In this document: in pieces, positions 50,043-59,276 of the stretch
Layout of the letters: each line of letters opens with the position of its first letter
How positions within the stretch are numbered: the stretch's first letter is position 1
NCBI RefSeq assembly: GCF_036311985.1
Contig: NZ_JAZDCJ010000013.1
Reading direction: 5' to 3' (one strand)
Source: JAZDCJ01 sp036311985
GTDB lineage: Bacteria > Actinomycetota > Actinomycetes > Actinomycetales > Micrococcaceae
Length of the DNA: 64,000 nucleotides
The notes under the pieces: model-generated
Databases searched by the model: none
Told to the model about the DNA's origin: nothing
What the model saw: only the letters and a program-made list of their open reading frames with translations
Position numbers and translations under genes: made by a program

Positions 50043-51284
50043 CTACCGCCCGCGGCGGCGCCACGCGACGGCCGCCGCGGTGGCGAGGCATCCGGCCCCG
50101 ATGGCGCCGGCGAACCAGGCCACGGCGGACGGCAGCCCCACGATCCCGGCGGCGAGGCCCAGCCCCAGGACGGGCAGCGCGCTGCCGAGGTACGTCACGA
50201 CGTACACCGTGCTGACGACCTGCGCGTGCTGGCGGGCCGGTACGGCCGCTGCGACGTCGTTGAACGCGGCCCGGAACGCGGCCCCCTGGGCGGCGCCGGC
50301 GAGGAGGCTGGCCGCGATGAGCAGCGGCAGCGAGGCGAGCGCTCCGGCGAGCGCGATCAGCACGGTCCCGAGCCCCATGAGCACGAGGGCGGCGGGCAGC
50401 AGCCGCCGGTGGGCGGTGCCGAGCAGCTGGCTGGCCGCGGAGGCGGCGAGCACGAGCGCGGCGAGCAGGCCCGTCGCGGGCCGTGCCTCGATCCCGAACA
50501 GCGCGGCGAAGTATCCGGGGGCCAGCGAGAGGCTGAAGCCGAAGAGCGCGAAGCTGAGGAAGCCGGTGACGGCGGCCGTCCAGAACTGGGGGCGGGCCTC
50601 GGCGGAGAGCACGAGCCGGCGCGGGCGCAGCACGCGCGGGGCGGCCCGCCCGGGGGCCGGCTCGAGCGCGGGGCGGGCGCGCAGCAGCCACAGCGGCGCC
50701 AGCACGGCCGCGAGGACGGCGGAATGGACGAGGAACGGGGTCGTGGTCGGGGCGGGGAACTGGCTGAGCAGCCCGCCGGCCACGGGGCCTGCGGCGACGC
50801 CGCCGGCCGAGGCGAGCAGGGTCAGCCGGCCCGCCCACTCGGGGTGGCGCGGCAGCAGTTCGCGCAAGGCGGCGCTGCTGGCGCCCGTGGCGAGGGCGAC
50901 GGCGGCGCCCTGCAGCACGCGCCCGGCCACGAGGGCCTCGAGGGAGGGTGCGAACGCGAAGACGAGCCCGCCGGCGATGCCTCCGAGCACGGCGAGGACG
51001 AGGGCCGCCCGCCGTCCGATGTGATCGGACCAGTGCCCGTAGAGGACCAGGCCGGCGATGAGCGCCAGGACGTAGGAGGAGAAGGCGAGCGTCACGGCGA
51101 GCGGGCCGAGCCCGAGCCGGGCCTGCAGGAGCGGGTAGACGGGCGTGGCGAGGTTGGCGCCGATGAGCAGCAGGGCCATCACGGTGCCGGTGAGCACGAG
51201 GCGCGTGCGGACGCCTGCGTCCCAGGCGCCGCGCTCGGCGGGCTGCTCCGCGGCGCGCATGCGCAGTTCGTTGATCACCGTCAT
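50043..51284 (-). CDS. MFS transporter
   Basis: A 413-residue major facilitator protein with about 12 transmembrane helices and the MFS signature between helices 2 and 3 (LYGHWSDHIGRRAALVLA). It looks like a DHA1-type efflux protein. The ATG at 51284 has a strong GAGGAGG ribosome binding site. It is divergent from an Lrp-type regulator that probably controls it; the candidate operator at 51392-51406 lies between them. The substrate may be an amino acid or drug; not resolvable here. Confidence 0.85.
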   Translation of the reverse strand: MTVINELRMRAAEQPAERGAWDAGVRTRLVLTGTVMALLLIGANLATPVYPLLQARLGLGPLAVTLAFSSYVLALIAGLVLYGHWSDHIGRRAALVLAVLGGIAGGLVFAFAPSLEALVAGRVLQGAAVALATGASSAALRELLPRHPEWAGRLTLLASAGGVAAGPVAGGLLSQFPAPTTTPFLVHSAVLAAVLAPLWLLRARPALEPAPGRAAPRVLRPRRLVLSAEARPQFWTAAVTGFLSFALFGFSLSLAPGYFAALFGIEARPATGLLAALVLAASAASQLLGTAHRRLLPAALVLMGLGTVLIALAGALASLPLLIAASLLAGAAQGAAFRAAFNDVAAAVPARQHAQVVSTVYVVTYLGSALPVLGLGLAAGIVGLPSAVAWFAGAIGAGCLATAAAVAWRRRGR

Positions 51285-51391
51285 GGTGGGTCCTCCTCGG
51301 TGGCTCGCCCGCGCCCGGGATCCTCCGTGCGCGCGACAACGTCCAGTGTGCGCTTCGCTTGACGACGATGCGGCGCACTGCATGGCAGGAT

Positions 51392-51406
51392 TGATCATGG
51401 TGATCA
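51392..51406. promoter_or_regulatory. Candidate Lrp operator
   Basis: TGATCA-TGG-TGATCA, a 15-bp inverted repeat, in the 157-bp region between the divergent MFS and Lrp-type genes. Size and symmetry fit Lrp/AsnC binding sites. Assignment to this regulator is inference. Confidence 0.45.
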
Positions 51407-51441
51407 GAATCGGCACCGAATGTGACGCAAGGGGAATCACG

Positions 51442-51921
51442 ATGAGCACGTGGGACGACCTCGAACTGCGCCTGCTGCTGGCCCTGCTGGCCGAGCCGCG
51501 CGCACAGATCGGTGAGCTGGCCGCCGCGCTCGGCGTGGCCCGGAACACCGTGCAGTCCCGGCTGCGCCGCCTCGAGCGCGCGGGAGTGCTGCGCGACGGC
51601 GGACGCGACGTGGACCTCGCCGTCCTGGGCTTCGACGTCCTGGCGTTCATCACGATCGAGGTCGCCCATCGGGAGCTCGACGGCGTCGTCGCCTCGCTGC
51701 GCGGGATCGAACAGGTCCTGGAGGTCCACGAGATCTCGGGTCGCGGCGACATCTGGTGCCGGGTCGCGGCGCGGGACACCCACCACCTGCAGACCGTGCT
51801 GCGGCAGATCCTGCGGTTGCGCGGCGTGATCCGCACGGAGACCTCGCTCGCGCTCAGCGAGCACATCCCCTACCGGGCCCGCCCGCTCCTGCGCCAGCTG
51901 ATTGACGGGGGCAGGCAGTAG
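51442..51921 (+). CDS. Lrp/AsnC-family transcriptional regulator (MFS-linked)
   Basis: A 159-residue protein with a winged HTH (residues about 6-50, LAAALGVARNTVQSRLRRLERAGVL) and an AsnC-type ligand domain (about 65-140) with EISGRGDIWCRVAARD. The ATG at 51442 has AAGGGG about 10 nt upstream. It is divergent from the MFS transporter and followed 73 bp later by a TPR-protein gene. Confidence 0.88.
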   Translation: MSTWDDLELRLLLALLAEPRAQIGELAAALGVARNTVQSRLRRLERAGVLRDGGRDVDLAVLGFDVLAFITIEVAHRELDGVVASLRGIEQVLEVHEISGRGDIWCRVAARDTHHLQTVLRQILRLRGVIRTETSLALSEHIPYRARPLLRQLIDGGRQ

Positions 51922-51994
51922 GCTGGAAAAACGTCCCGCGGGGAGCCCTCCGCTCCCCGCGACCACCGCGCGATCCTTGAGGAGGCGCCCCGTA

Positions 51995-53755
51995 GTGTCC
52001 GCACTGGCCGGTCGCCTGAACGGCATCCTGTCCTCGCCTCCGCCGCACCCGCTCTCCGCTCCGGAGTCCGCGCGGGGCTGGCTCGAGCTCGCCTACGAAC
52101 GCGCCTACGCGGAGGACCACGCCGGCGCGGTCGCGGCCGCGGAGGCGGGCCTCGCCCGGCACCCCGGGACACCGGATCCCGGCATCCTGGACACCGTGCT
52201 GGCCTTGTGGGGCATCGCGGCCTCGGTACGGCACATGGACGGGGACGACGCCGGGGCCACCGCCGCCGCGCAGCGCCGGCTCGGTCTCCTCCGGGGCGCG
52301 GGACGCCACGCCCAGGCCGACCTCGAGGCAGACCTCGGCCCCTTGCTCTTCCGCGAGCCCGAGGAACCGGAGCTGCCGCTGCTGCAGGCGGCCCTGGCCA
52401 CGCACCAGGCCGCGGGGGCCCCTCCCGAGGTGCTGGCCGACGTGAGGCTGCCGCTCGCCGTCGTCCGCTTCGAGCGCGGCGACCCGGAGGCGGCCGCGGA
52501 ACTCGAGGACTGCGTCGATGCCTACGCGGCCGGCGGCCGCACCGAGAGCCAGGCCGGTGCCCTGCTGTACCTGGCCCACGGCTACGCCAAGCAGGGCCGG
52601 CCCTCCGACGCCTTGCGCTCGGCCGAGCAGCTGCTGCGGCTCGAGGCGAACCGGGCCATGCGCGGGGCGGTGTGGATGGTCAAGGCCACGGCGCACTCCG
52701 AGCTCGGGCACGAGCTCGAGGCGGAGGGCTGCGCCGTGCGCGCGCTCGAACTGTACGCGGGGGCCGGCGTGCGCAAGGGCGCGGTCTCCGCGGCGGCCCT
52801 CGTGGCCAACCTGGCCTCGCAGTCCGGGGACACCGAGGCGGCCGTGCTGGCGTGGCGGATCGCCGTGGAGCAGGCGGAGCGCGGCGAGTTCGACGAGACG
52901 TGGGCCGTGCGTCTGGCCCTGGGCAACCAGCTGCTGGAGGCCGAGGAGTTCCTGCTGGCCGAGGAGGTCCTCTCCTCGCTCGCCGGTTCGCTCGAGGCCG
53001 TCAACCGCCCGGCGGACCAGGCCCGGGCCCTGATGTCGCTCGGACACTGCCTGCGCCACCAGGAGCGCGGCGCCGAGGCGCTCGAGGCCTGGGCACGGGC
53101 GGAGCGGCTCTTCGAGCGCAACGGCGAGGAGGGCGAGGCCTCCCGCGCGGCCCTGACCGCCGGGACCCTGGTCTCCCGCGACGGCGACGTGCGGGACGCG
53201 CTGGCCTCGTTCGAGCGCGCCGTGGGCCTGGCCCGCCGCGCGGGCGAGGACGATCCCGGGGCTCTTCCGCAGGCGCTGCACGCCCTGGGCCACGGACTCT
53301 GCGAGACCGGGGACGCCGACGGGCTCGCGGCCCTCGAGGAGGCCGTGATGCTCGCCGACGCCCACGGGGCGCAATGGCACGCGGCCGACTTCCGCGACAC
53401 CCGGGCGCGCAGCCTGTGGGCTCTGGGGCACGGGACGGAGGCCGTCGCCGCGGCGCTCGAGGCCGCGGACCTGTTCAAGGAGGCCGGGGACCCGGACGCC
53501 TCGGGCAATGCCGAGCTGTTCGCCGCGCACGTGCTCGGCGGAACGGGACGTAACGACGAGGCCGTGCGCCTGTACCGGCTGACGGCCGCCGAGCACCACG
53601 AGAGCGTGGCCCACGTCTACGCGGCGCAGCGCGGTCTGGCCGACGTCCTCGCCGCCATGGGCCTGCCCGTCCAGGCGCGCGAGGCACGGGAGGCCGCGGA
53701 GCAGGCGCTGCGGGACGCCGGAGTGGAAGCCCCCGGGGACGGGCCGGAGGCCTAG
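51995..53755 (+). CDS. TPR-repeat protein
   Basis: A 586-residue, Ala- and Glu-rich helical protein made of repeated helix pairs such as ALLYLAHGYAKQGRPSDALRSAEQLL and ALHALGHGLCETGDADGLAALEEAV, that is, tetratricopeptide repeats through most of its length. No signal peptide or catalytic motif. GTG 51995 is preferred to upstream starts because GAGGAGG lies 9 nt before it. It probably acts as a protein-interaction scaffold. Such TPR proteins are common in Micrococcaceae and unassigned. Confidence 0.8.
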   Translation: MSALAGRLNGILSSPPPHPLSAPESARGWLELAYERAYAEDHAGAVAAAEAGLARHPGTPDPGILDTVLALWGIAASVRHMDGDDAGATAAAQRRLGLLRGAGRHAQADLEADLGPLLFREPEEPELPLLQAALATHQAAGAPPEVLADVRLPLAVVRFERGDPEAAAELEDCVDAYAAGGRTESQAGALLYLAHGYAKQGRPSDALRSAEQLLRLEANRAMRGAVWMVKATAHSELGHELEAEGCAVRALELYAGAGVRKGAVSAAALVANLASQSGDTEAAVLAWRIAVEQAERGEFDETWAVRLALGNQLLEAEEFLLAEEVLSSLAGSLEAVNRPADQARALMSLGHCLRHQERGAEALEAWARAERLFERNGEEGEASRAALTAGTLVSRDGDVRDALASFERAVGLARRAGEDDPGALPQALHALGHGLCETGDADGLAALEEAVMLADAHGAQWHAADFRDTRARSLWALGHGTEAVAAALEAADLFKEAGDPDASGNAELFAAHVLGGTGRNDEAVRLYRLTAAEHHESVAHVYAAQRGLADVLAAMGLPVQAREAREAAEQALRDAGVEAPGDGPEA

Positions 53756-53763
53756 CGTGCGCT

Positions 53764-53796
53764 TCTCATCTTCATCTCATGTGCGGTGCGTTTAAT
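53764..53796 (+). promoter_or_regulatory. TCTCAT direct repeats and -10 upstream of the poly-Asp protein gene
   Basis: TCTCAT at 53764-53769 and 53775-53780, spaced 11 bp, followed by exactly 10 nt and then TTTAAT (53791-53796) as the -10. This is the geometry of an OmpR/PhoB-family activator site overlapping the -35. The same motif and the same 10-nt gap occur upstream of the gene on the other side of the two-component system (57032-57075). Confidence 0.5.
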
Positions 53797-53803
53797 GATG
53801 TCC

Positions 53804-54193
<390 letters not shown>

Positions 54194-54240
54194 CCGGCCC
54201 CAGCAGGGCCCGTCCTCCCGCCGGGGATGCGCGGGGACCG

Positions 54241-55737
54241 ATGCCTGAGCGCGCGCGGAGCAGGGGCCGGGGCGATTCGATGCTCGTCCGCGGCTCGGTG
54301 GGGGCGCGGTTGCTGACGTCCATGATCCTGCTGGCGCTCCTGACGCTCGTCGTCGCCGGGGCCACCTCCTACGGCCTCCAGCGCAGCCAGGTCGCGGCGC
54401 GCATCGACGACTCCCTCGCCCGCTCCGTCCGCGAGTTCCGCGTACTCGCCGAGGGCGGCGTCTCACCGGAGACCGGGCAGCCGTTCACGCTCGCGGAGGA
54501 CCTCGTCTACCTCGCGATGCAGCGCACGCTGCCCGCCGCCAACGAGGGGCTCATGGCGCTGAACCCCACGGGCGTGCGCTGGCAGGCCCCCGAGTCCGTG
54601 TCGCTGCGGCTCGAGCAGGACCGGCAGCTCGTCGACGCCGTCATCGGCGCCGGGGCTCCCGAGCGCGTGACGCTGCACAACCTCACCACGACCGCCACGA
54701 ACTACCGGCTGGTCGTGCTGCCCGTCCAGCTCGAGGGCGACGAGGCTCCCATGCTGTTCGTCCTCGCCTACGACTCCGAAGCCGAGCTCGCCGAGCTCAA
54801 CCAGTCCTACGCCGTGTTCTTCGGCGCCGGGATCGCCGCGCTGATGCTCGCGACCCTGCTCGGCGGCTTCCTGGTCTCGCGCCTGCTGCAGCCGCTGCGG
54901 CAGCTGCGCACCACCGCCGAGAACATCACGGAGCACGACCTCGACCGGCGGCTGACGGTTTCCGGAACGGACGACCTCGCCGACCTGTCCCGGACCTTCA
55001 ACCACATGCTGGACCGGCTCCAGGCCGCGCTCGGCTCCCAGCGCCAGCTGCTCGACGACGTCGGGCACGAACTGCGCACCCCGATCACCATCATCCAGGG
55101 CCACCTCGAGCTTCAGGACAACAACGATCCCGAGGACGTGGCCCAGAGCCGGGCGATCGCGCTCGACGAACTGGACCGCATGGGGCTGCTCGTGGAGGAC
55201 CTCGTGACGCTCGCGAAGTCCGACCGCGCCGACTTCGTCCAACACGGCACGGTGGAGCTGGACCACCTGCTCGACGACGTCGTGGACAAGGCCGCGGCCC
55301 TCGGCGAGCGGCGCTGGATCGTGGAGCAGCGCGGCCACGGCACCGTGCAGCTGGACCCGCGCCGGATCACCCAGGCCATGCTGCAGTTGTGCCAGAACGC
55401 GGTGAAGTTCTCCGCCGATGGCTCCACCGTGGCCCTCGGCTCAGCGCTGCTCGGGGACACCCTGCGGCTCTGGGTCCGCGACGAGGGCGTGGGCATCCGC
55501 CCCGAGGACCGCGAGGAGATCTTCCTGCGCTTCGCGCGCGGCTCCAACGGCAGCCGCGCGGAGGGGTCCGGCCTCGGCCTGACCATCGTCGACGCCATCG
55601 CCGCAGCGCACGGCGGTACCGTGAGCGTGCAGTCGACGCCCGGCGTCGGTTCGACCTTCTACCTGGACCTGCCCGCAGGCGGCAGCGACGCACCGGAGAC
55701 CGAAAGGCAGGCCCGTGAGCCAGATCCTGATCATTGA
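54241..55737 (+). CDS. Sensor histidine kinase
   Basis: A 498-residue membrane kinase. Transmembrane helices at about 21-42 and 190-213 enclose an extracytoplasmic sensor of about 145 residues; a HAMP domain (about 214-266) follows, then the H-box DDVGHELRTPITI with the phospho-accepting His 276, N-box QLCQNAVKFS, G1 DEGVGI (414-419) and GLGL (444-447). All catalytic boxes are intact. The gene overlaps the response regulator by 23 nt. The signal is unknown; the acidic and Pro-rich surface proteins beside it suggest an envelope or cation cue (inference). Confidence 0.93.
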   Translation: MPERARSRGRGDSMLVRGSVGARLLTSMILLALLTLVVAGATSYGLQRSQVAARIDDSLARSVREFRVLAEGGVSPETGQPFTLAEDLVYLAMQRTLPAANEGLMALNPTGVRWQAPESVSLRLEQDRQLVDAVIGAGAPERVTLHNLTTTATNYRLVVLPVQLEGDEAPMLFVLAYDSEAELAELNQSYAVFFGAGIAALMLATLLGGFLVSRLLQPLRQLRTTAENITEHDLDRRLTVSGTDDLADLSRTFNHMLDRLQAALGSQRQLLDDVGHELRTPITIIQGHLELQDNNDPEDVAQSRAIALDELDRMGLLVEDLVTLAKSDRADFVQHGTVELDHLLDDVVDKAAALGERRWIVEQRGHGTVQLDPRRITQAMLQLCQNAVKFSADGSTVALGSALLGDTLRLWVRDEGVGIRPEDREEIFLRFARGSNGSRAEGSGLGLTIVDAIAAAHGGTVSVQSTPGVGSTFYLDLPAGGSDAPETERQAREPDPDH

Positions 55738-56383
55738 GGACGAGCAGCGCATCAGCTCGTTCGTATCCAAGGGGCTGCGCTCCGCCGGCTTCCAGCCCAC
55801 CGTGGCCGAGACCGGGCAGGAAGGGCTGTACCTGGCACAGACCGGGGACTTCGAGCTCGTCGTCCTGGACCTGGGGCTGCCCGACCTCGACGGATTCGAG
55901 GTCCTGCGGCAGATCCGCGCCGGGCACAATGACGTGCCGGTGGTCATCCTGACGGCCCGCTCGAGCGTCGACGACACCGTGCAGGGCCTCGAGAACGGCG
56001 CCGACGACTACATGGCCAAGCCGTTCCGCTTCGAGGAGCTGCTCGCGCGCGTCCGGCTGCGCCTGCGCCCCGAGGCCAACGGGGCCGGACAAGACCGGCT
56101 CGAGCACGAGGGCCTGGTCCTGGACCTGCGCTCCCGCCGCGTGGAGGCCGACGGGCAGGGCGTGGACCTCTCCGCCCGGGAGTTCGCACTCGCCGAGGCG
56201 TTCCTGCGCAACCCGGGACAAGTGCTCAGCCGGGAGCAGCTGCTCTCGAGGGTCTGGGGCTACGACTTCGACCCGGCCTCGAACGTCGTGGACGTCTACG
56301 TGCGCTACCTGCGCAACAAGCTCGGTGCCGACCGCTTCGAGACGGTCCGGGGCATGGGCTACCGCCTCGCTTCGAAGGCCTGA
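55715..56383 (+). CDS. OmpR/PhoB-family response regulator
   Basis: A 222-residue regulator with a receiver domain (acidic pair IEDEQ, phospho-Asp 52 in LVVLDLGLPD, Lys in YMAKPF) and a C-terminal winged-helix domain with the recognition helix NVVDVYVRYLRNKLG. GTG 55715 overlaps the kinase gene, so the pair is coupled. The 11-bp-spaced TCTCAT repeats in both flanking promoters are the expected kind of site for this family. Confidence 0.94.
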   Translation: MSQILIIEDEQRISSFVSKGLRSAGFQPTVAETGQEGLYLAQTGDFELVVLDLGLPDLDGFEVLRQIRAGHNDVPVVILTARSSVDDTVQGLENGADDYMAKPFRFEELLARVRLRLRPEANGAGQDRLEHEGLVLDLRSRRVEADGQGVDLSAREFALAEAFLRNPGQVLSREQLLSRVWGYDFDPASNVVDVYVRYLRNKLGADRFETVRGMGYRLASKA

Positions 56384-56413
56384 CGCGGCCGGGTTCCTCC
56401 CCCACGCACGAAG

Positions 56414-56460
56414 GCCGCGGCGGCCGGGTTCCCTGGGGGGAGGAACCGGGCCGCCGCGGC
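56414..56460. terminator. Bidirectional hairpin between the response regulator and Pro-Ala-Ser protein genes
   Basis: Inverted repeat with arms 56414-56432 and 56442-56460, 19 bp with a single mismatch and a 9-nt loop, between the convergent stops at 56383 and 56478. Probably terminates both transcripts. Confidence 0.7.
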
Positions 56461-56477
56461 GGGAGGGTGTCCGGGGA

Positions 56478-56972
56478 TCAGTCGGCGGAGCCTGCGCTGG
56501 GGGCGCTCTGGGCTGAGGCTGCCGAGGCCGGGGACACCGGGCTCACGGGGCTTGCTGCGGAGACGGGGCTCGCAGGCGAGGCCGGGCTCGCCGCCGACGC
56601 CGGGCTGGCGGGGCTCGCGGCGGACGCGGGGCTGGCCGGGCTGGCCGGGCTCGGCGCGCTGGCCGGGCTGGCAGGGCTCGGCGCGCTGGCCGGGGAGGCG
56701 GCGGTCGCCGGGGAGCCGGGGCTGGCCGGGGAGGCGGCGGAGGCGCCGCGCTGCGTGAAGTCGCTGTCCTTCAGGGTCGCGGGCGTGATCTCGGCGGCGG
56801 GCTCGCGGGCGGGCTGCGTCGCCGTTCCACCTTCTGCGGCCGGCGAGACCTGGATGCCGGACCCGAGGTCCTGCGTGCCGTTGAAGAGGTCGGTGTCGGC
56901 CACGGCGGCCCCGGCTCCGACGGCGACGACGCCGAGCGCCCCGGTGATGGTCCAGAAACTGCGGTTCTTCAT
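56478..56972 (-). CDS. Secreted protein with Pro-Ala-Ser tandem repeats
   Basis: A 164-residue protein with a signal peptide (about residues 1-25, TGALGVVAVGAGAAVADT), a short polar domain of about 55 residues and a repetitive C-terminal half of Ser-Pro-Ala-Ser/Pro-Ala-Ser triplets (about 80-160). It has no sortase motif and no catalytic residues; it is probably a flexible wall- or surface-associated stalk. The ATG at 56972 has a GGAGG ribosome binding site. Its promoter carries TCTCAT repeats like those before the two-component operon. Confidence 0.75.
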   Translation of the reverse strand: MKNRSFWTITGALGVVAVGAGAAVADTDLFNGTQDLGSGIQVSPAAEGGTATQPAREPAAEITPATLKDSDFTQRGASAASPASPGSPATAASPASAPSPASPASAPSPASPASPASAASPASPASAASPASPASPVSAASPVSPVSPASAASAQSAPSAGSAD

Positions 56973-57031
56973 GATGTCCTCCGTGATCCGTCCGGCCCCT
57001 GCGGGCCGGTGGTGGCTTCTGCTTCCCTTCC

Positions 57032-57075
57032 AGTGTGGAGAGCGGGCATGAGAGCAAGAGGAGAACCGGATGAGA
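57032..57075 (-). promoter_or_regulatory. Three 11-bp-phased TCTCAT repeats and -10 upstream of the Pro-Ala-Ser protein gene
   Basis: On the minus strand TCTCAT (57075-57070), TCTCCT (57064-57059) and TCTCAT (57053-57048) are spaced exactly 11 bp. Ten nt later is CACACT (57037-57032), a weak -10. The arrangement copies that at 53764-53796. The first repeat also forms an inverted repeat with TCTCATC at 57080-57086. Confidence 0.5.
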
Positions 57076-57135
57076 AGGCTCTCATCTGAGCCGCGGCGCC
57101 CGGCGCGCGGCGGCAGTCCCGGGGAACGCCCCGGA

Positions 57136-58434
57136 TCAGAGGCGCTCGAGCAGCGCTTCGGCCGCGGCGAGGCGGGCCCTGGCCGAGGGCTCCCACCCCG
57201 TCGCCCCCGGCGTGCGTGCGCCGGCGACGAGCGAGACCGCCACGGCCGCGGCCCGCGTCCACAGCGCGCGCCGGTCGACGCCGTCCTCGAACGCCGCCCC
57301 GAAACGGTCCACGGCGGCGGGCACGTGCACATACCGGGCGTCGACGGCCGGGAGGACGGCGAGGTGGCCCAGGAAGCACGCGAGGTCGTCGACGCGGTGG
57401 CCGGGCCCCACCGAGTCGACGTCGAGCAGGCCGGAGACGCGGGAGCCGTCCATGAGCAGGTTCGCCTCGTAGAAGTCGCCGTGGGAAGGCACCACCGGTC
57501 CGCGGTCCGTGGAATCGAGCAGCCGCCCGAGCCGGGAACGGAGGCGGCCGATCCGCTCCTCGTGCGCGGGCAGCGCGACGGCGGCCGCGGAGGCGTAGTG
57601 CCGCAGCCGGTCCGACCACGCGGGACGCCGGGGCAGCTCGAGCACCTCCGGCGGGAGGCCGTCCAGGAGCGCGGTCAGTACCGCCGGATCCACGCCGGCC
57701 GCCCCGTCGGACAGCAGGGAGCGCGAGAGCGGGACGCCGGGCGCCTCGCCGAGCGCCACGACGTCCAGCACCGGGTCCCCGAGCGGGCGCGGAACGGGCA
57801 GGCCCGCCGCAGCCAGGAGCGTGTGCCGGTGGTGCAGCTCGGCTGCGAGCGGCGGCCGCATGACCTTGAGGTAGACGCGCCGGCGCACGGAGAGGGGGCC
57901 GGGGAGGACGAACTCCGCCCGCAGCACGGCGCGGCGCAGCGGCCGGTAGGTGACGGTCTCGATCTTCTCCAACCGCCCCTCGGCGCCCCAGTGCCCGGCC
58001 ACGCGCTCGGGCGAGGCGGCGAGCGCGAGTCCCGGAAGCCGCGGATCGTCCGGATGGCGCCACAAGTGCACGGTGAGCGATCCGGCGTCGGACTCCTCCC
58101 CGGCCGGCACCTCGACGGACACGGTGCCGGGAACGGGGCCGACGGGCTCGGTGGTCAGCCCGATGAAGCCCCCGCCGCGTTCCCACGGCAGCTCGTAGAG
58201 GGCGCTGATGCCGGCCCCGGGCCGGTGCTGGAGCTGGACCTGGAGCGGCGGGGCGGGGCAGGCGGCCGGCAGTCCGTCGGGGGCCGGACGCTCCTGGGCG
58301 AGCGCGGCGTCGATGAGCTCCGCGGCATGTTCCTGGAGGAACGCGAGCTGGCGGTCCTCCGGCCAGCCGGAGGATCGGGGCGCCGGAACCGCCACGGTCC
58401 CGGGATCAGGCGCGGCGGCGCTGCAGCACGGCAT
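57136..58434 (-). CDS. APH-like phosphotransferase family protein
   Basis: A protein of about 432 residues with an aminoglycoside phosphotransferase/choline kinase-type C-terminal domain: catalytic loop VVPSHGDFYEANLLMDG and DFG-equivalent LLDVDSVGPGHRVDDLACFLG. The N-terminal about 180 residues are less typical and contain a TVHLWRHPDDPRLPGL block. It could be a sugar or small-molecule kinase; nothing shows drug resistance. ATG 58434 overlaps the next gene by 29 nt; GTG 58395 is a non-overlapping alternative. Confidence 0.8.
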   Translation of the reverse strand: MPCCSAAAPDPGTVAVPAPRSSGWPEDRQLAFLQEHAAELIDAALAQERPAPDGLPAACPAPPLQVQLQHRPGAGISALYELPWERGGGFIGLTTEPVGPVPGTVSVEVPAGEESDAGSLTVHLWRHPDDPRLPGLALAASPERVAGHWGAEGRLEKIETVTYRPLRRAVLRAEFVLPGPLSVRRRVYLKVMRPPLAAELHHRHTLLAAAGLPVPRPLGDPVLDVVALGEAPGVPLSRSLLSDGAAGVDPAVLTALLDGLPPEVLELPRRPAWSDRLRHYASAAAVALPAHEERIGRLRSRLGRLLDSTDRGPVVPSHGDFYEANLLMDGSRVSGLLDVDSVGPGHRVDDLACFLGHLAVLPAVDARYVHVPAAVDRFGAAFEDGVDRRALWTRAAAVAVSLVAGARTPGATGWEPSARARLAAAEALLERL

Positions 58435-59215
58435 CCAGGTTGATGCGCGGCTGCTGCGGACGGGCGGGTGCCACGGTGGCGACGGCCGTGCGGCCCGCGG
58501 CCTGCTCGGCCGATTCGGCCGCCTTGACGCGGGTGTCGGCGAGGATGCTCGTGACGTGCTGCGGCTTCTTCTGCTCCGGGACGGGCAGCGGGGCGGGGGC
58601 CGGGCGCTCGGCCTTCGCGGCGGAGACGTAGGCCGGGCGCGGGACCTCGACGGGATCCCACGTGGCGGACGCGGTGCCCGCGGCGACGCGACGGGCCTCG
58701 GCGCGCAGCTCGGTGAGCGTCGGCACGGACTCGGCCGGACGGGCCGGTTGGGCGTCGAAGAGCTCGGTTTCGCGCCGCGGCGCCGGCGCGGGCACGGCGC
58801 TCATGGCCTCGGCGAAGGCCGCCTCCATGCGGGCCAGCGAACGGCGTCGGCGGCTGCGGACGGCGAGCGCGCGCAGGGCGACGAAGCTCGCGACGGCCAG
58901 GGCGAGGGCGGCGAGGGGGAGGACGCCGGAGACGACGCCCGCGAGCGCGAGGATCCCGGTCACGGGGAAGGCGAGGAGCGAGACGGCTCCGGCGCCGGCG
59001 ACCGCGAGGCGGTCGTAGCGCAGACGCAGGGGCGCGGTCCGGGCAGCTGCGGGACGGGGTGCTGCGGTGGCCATGGTCTTCCTCCGTGGGCGGGCTGGGC
59101 GTGTGGAGCGCCGTTCCGCGGGGGGCGCGGATCGAAGCAGTCCGGGGACGACGAACGCGACCAGCAGTCCGACCATGGCCACGAGGACCGCGGAGCTCTC
59201 GATTCGCACATCCAC
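58406..59215 (-). CDS. Hypothetical membrane protein
   Basis: A 269-residue protein with an N-terminal helix (about residues 8-26), two more hydrophobic helices (about 68-108) and a long cytoplasmic, Ala/Arg/Pro-rich C-terminal half without recognisable domains. GTG 59215 is chosen: TAACGT (59228-59223) lies 7 nt upstream, giving a leaderless start. It overlaps the start of the APH-like gene, so they probably form one transcript. Function unknown. Confidence 0.7.
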   Translation of the reverse strand: MDVRIESSAVLVAMVGLLVAFVVPGLLRSAPPAERRSTRPARPRRKTMATAAPRPAAARTAPLRLRYDRLAVAGAGAVSLLAFPVTGILALAGVVSGVLPLAALALAVASFVALRALAVRSRRRRSLARMEAAFAEAMSAVPAPAPRRETELFDAQPARPAESVPTLTELRAEARRVAAGTASATWDPVEVPRPAYVSAAKAERPAPAPLPVPEQKKPQHVTSILADTRVKAAESAEQAAGRTAVATVAPARPQQPRINLDAVLQRRRA

Positions 59216-59276
59216 ACGCACGACGTTACGTCCCGTGCGCGCCGCGGCCCGGGATTGTCCCCGGTGTGTCCGCTGA

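Noticed and set aside
50029..52026. Long minus-strand frames across the MFS and Lrp genes
   Set aside because: The MFS protein accounts for 50043-51284; the rest is antisense to the Lrp and TPR genes.
57136..58434. Aminoglycoside resistance kinase
   Set aside because: Only the broad APH kinase fold is visible; the chromosomal setting and divergent N-terminus give no support for drug resistance.
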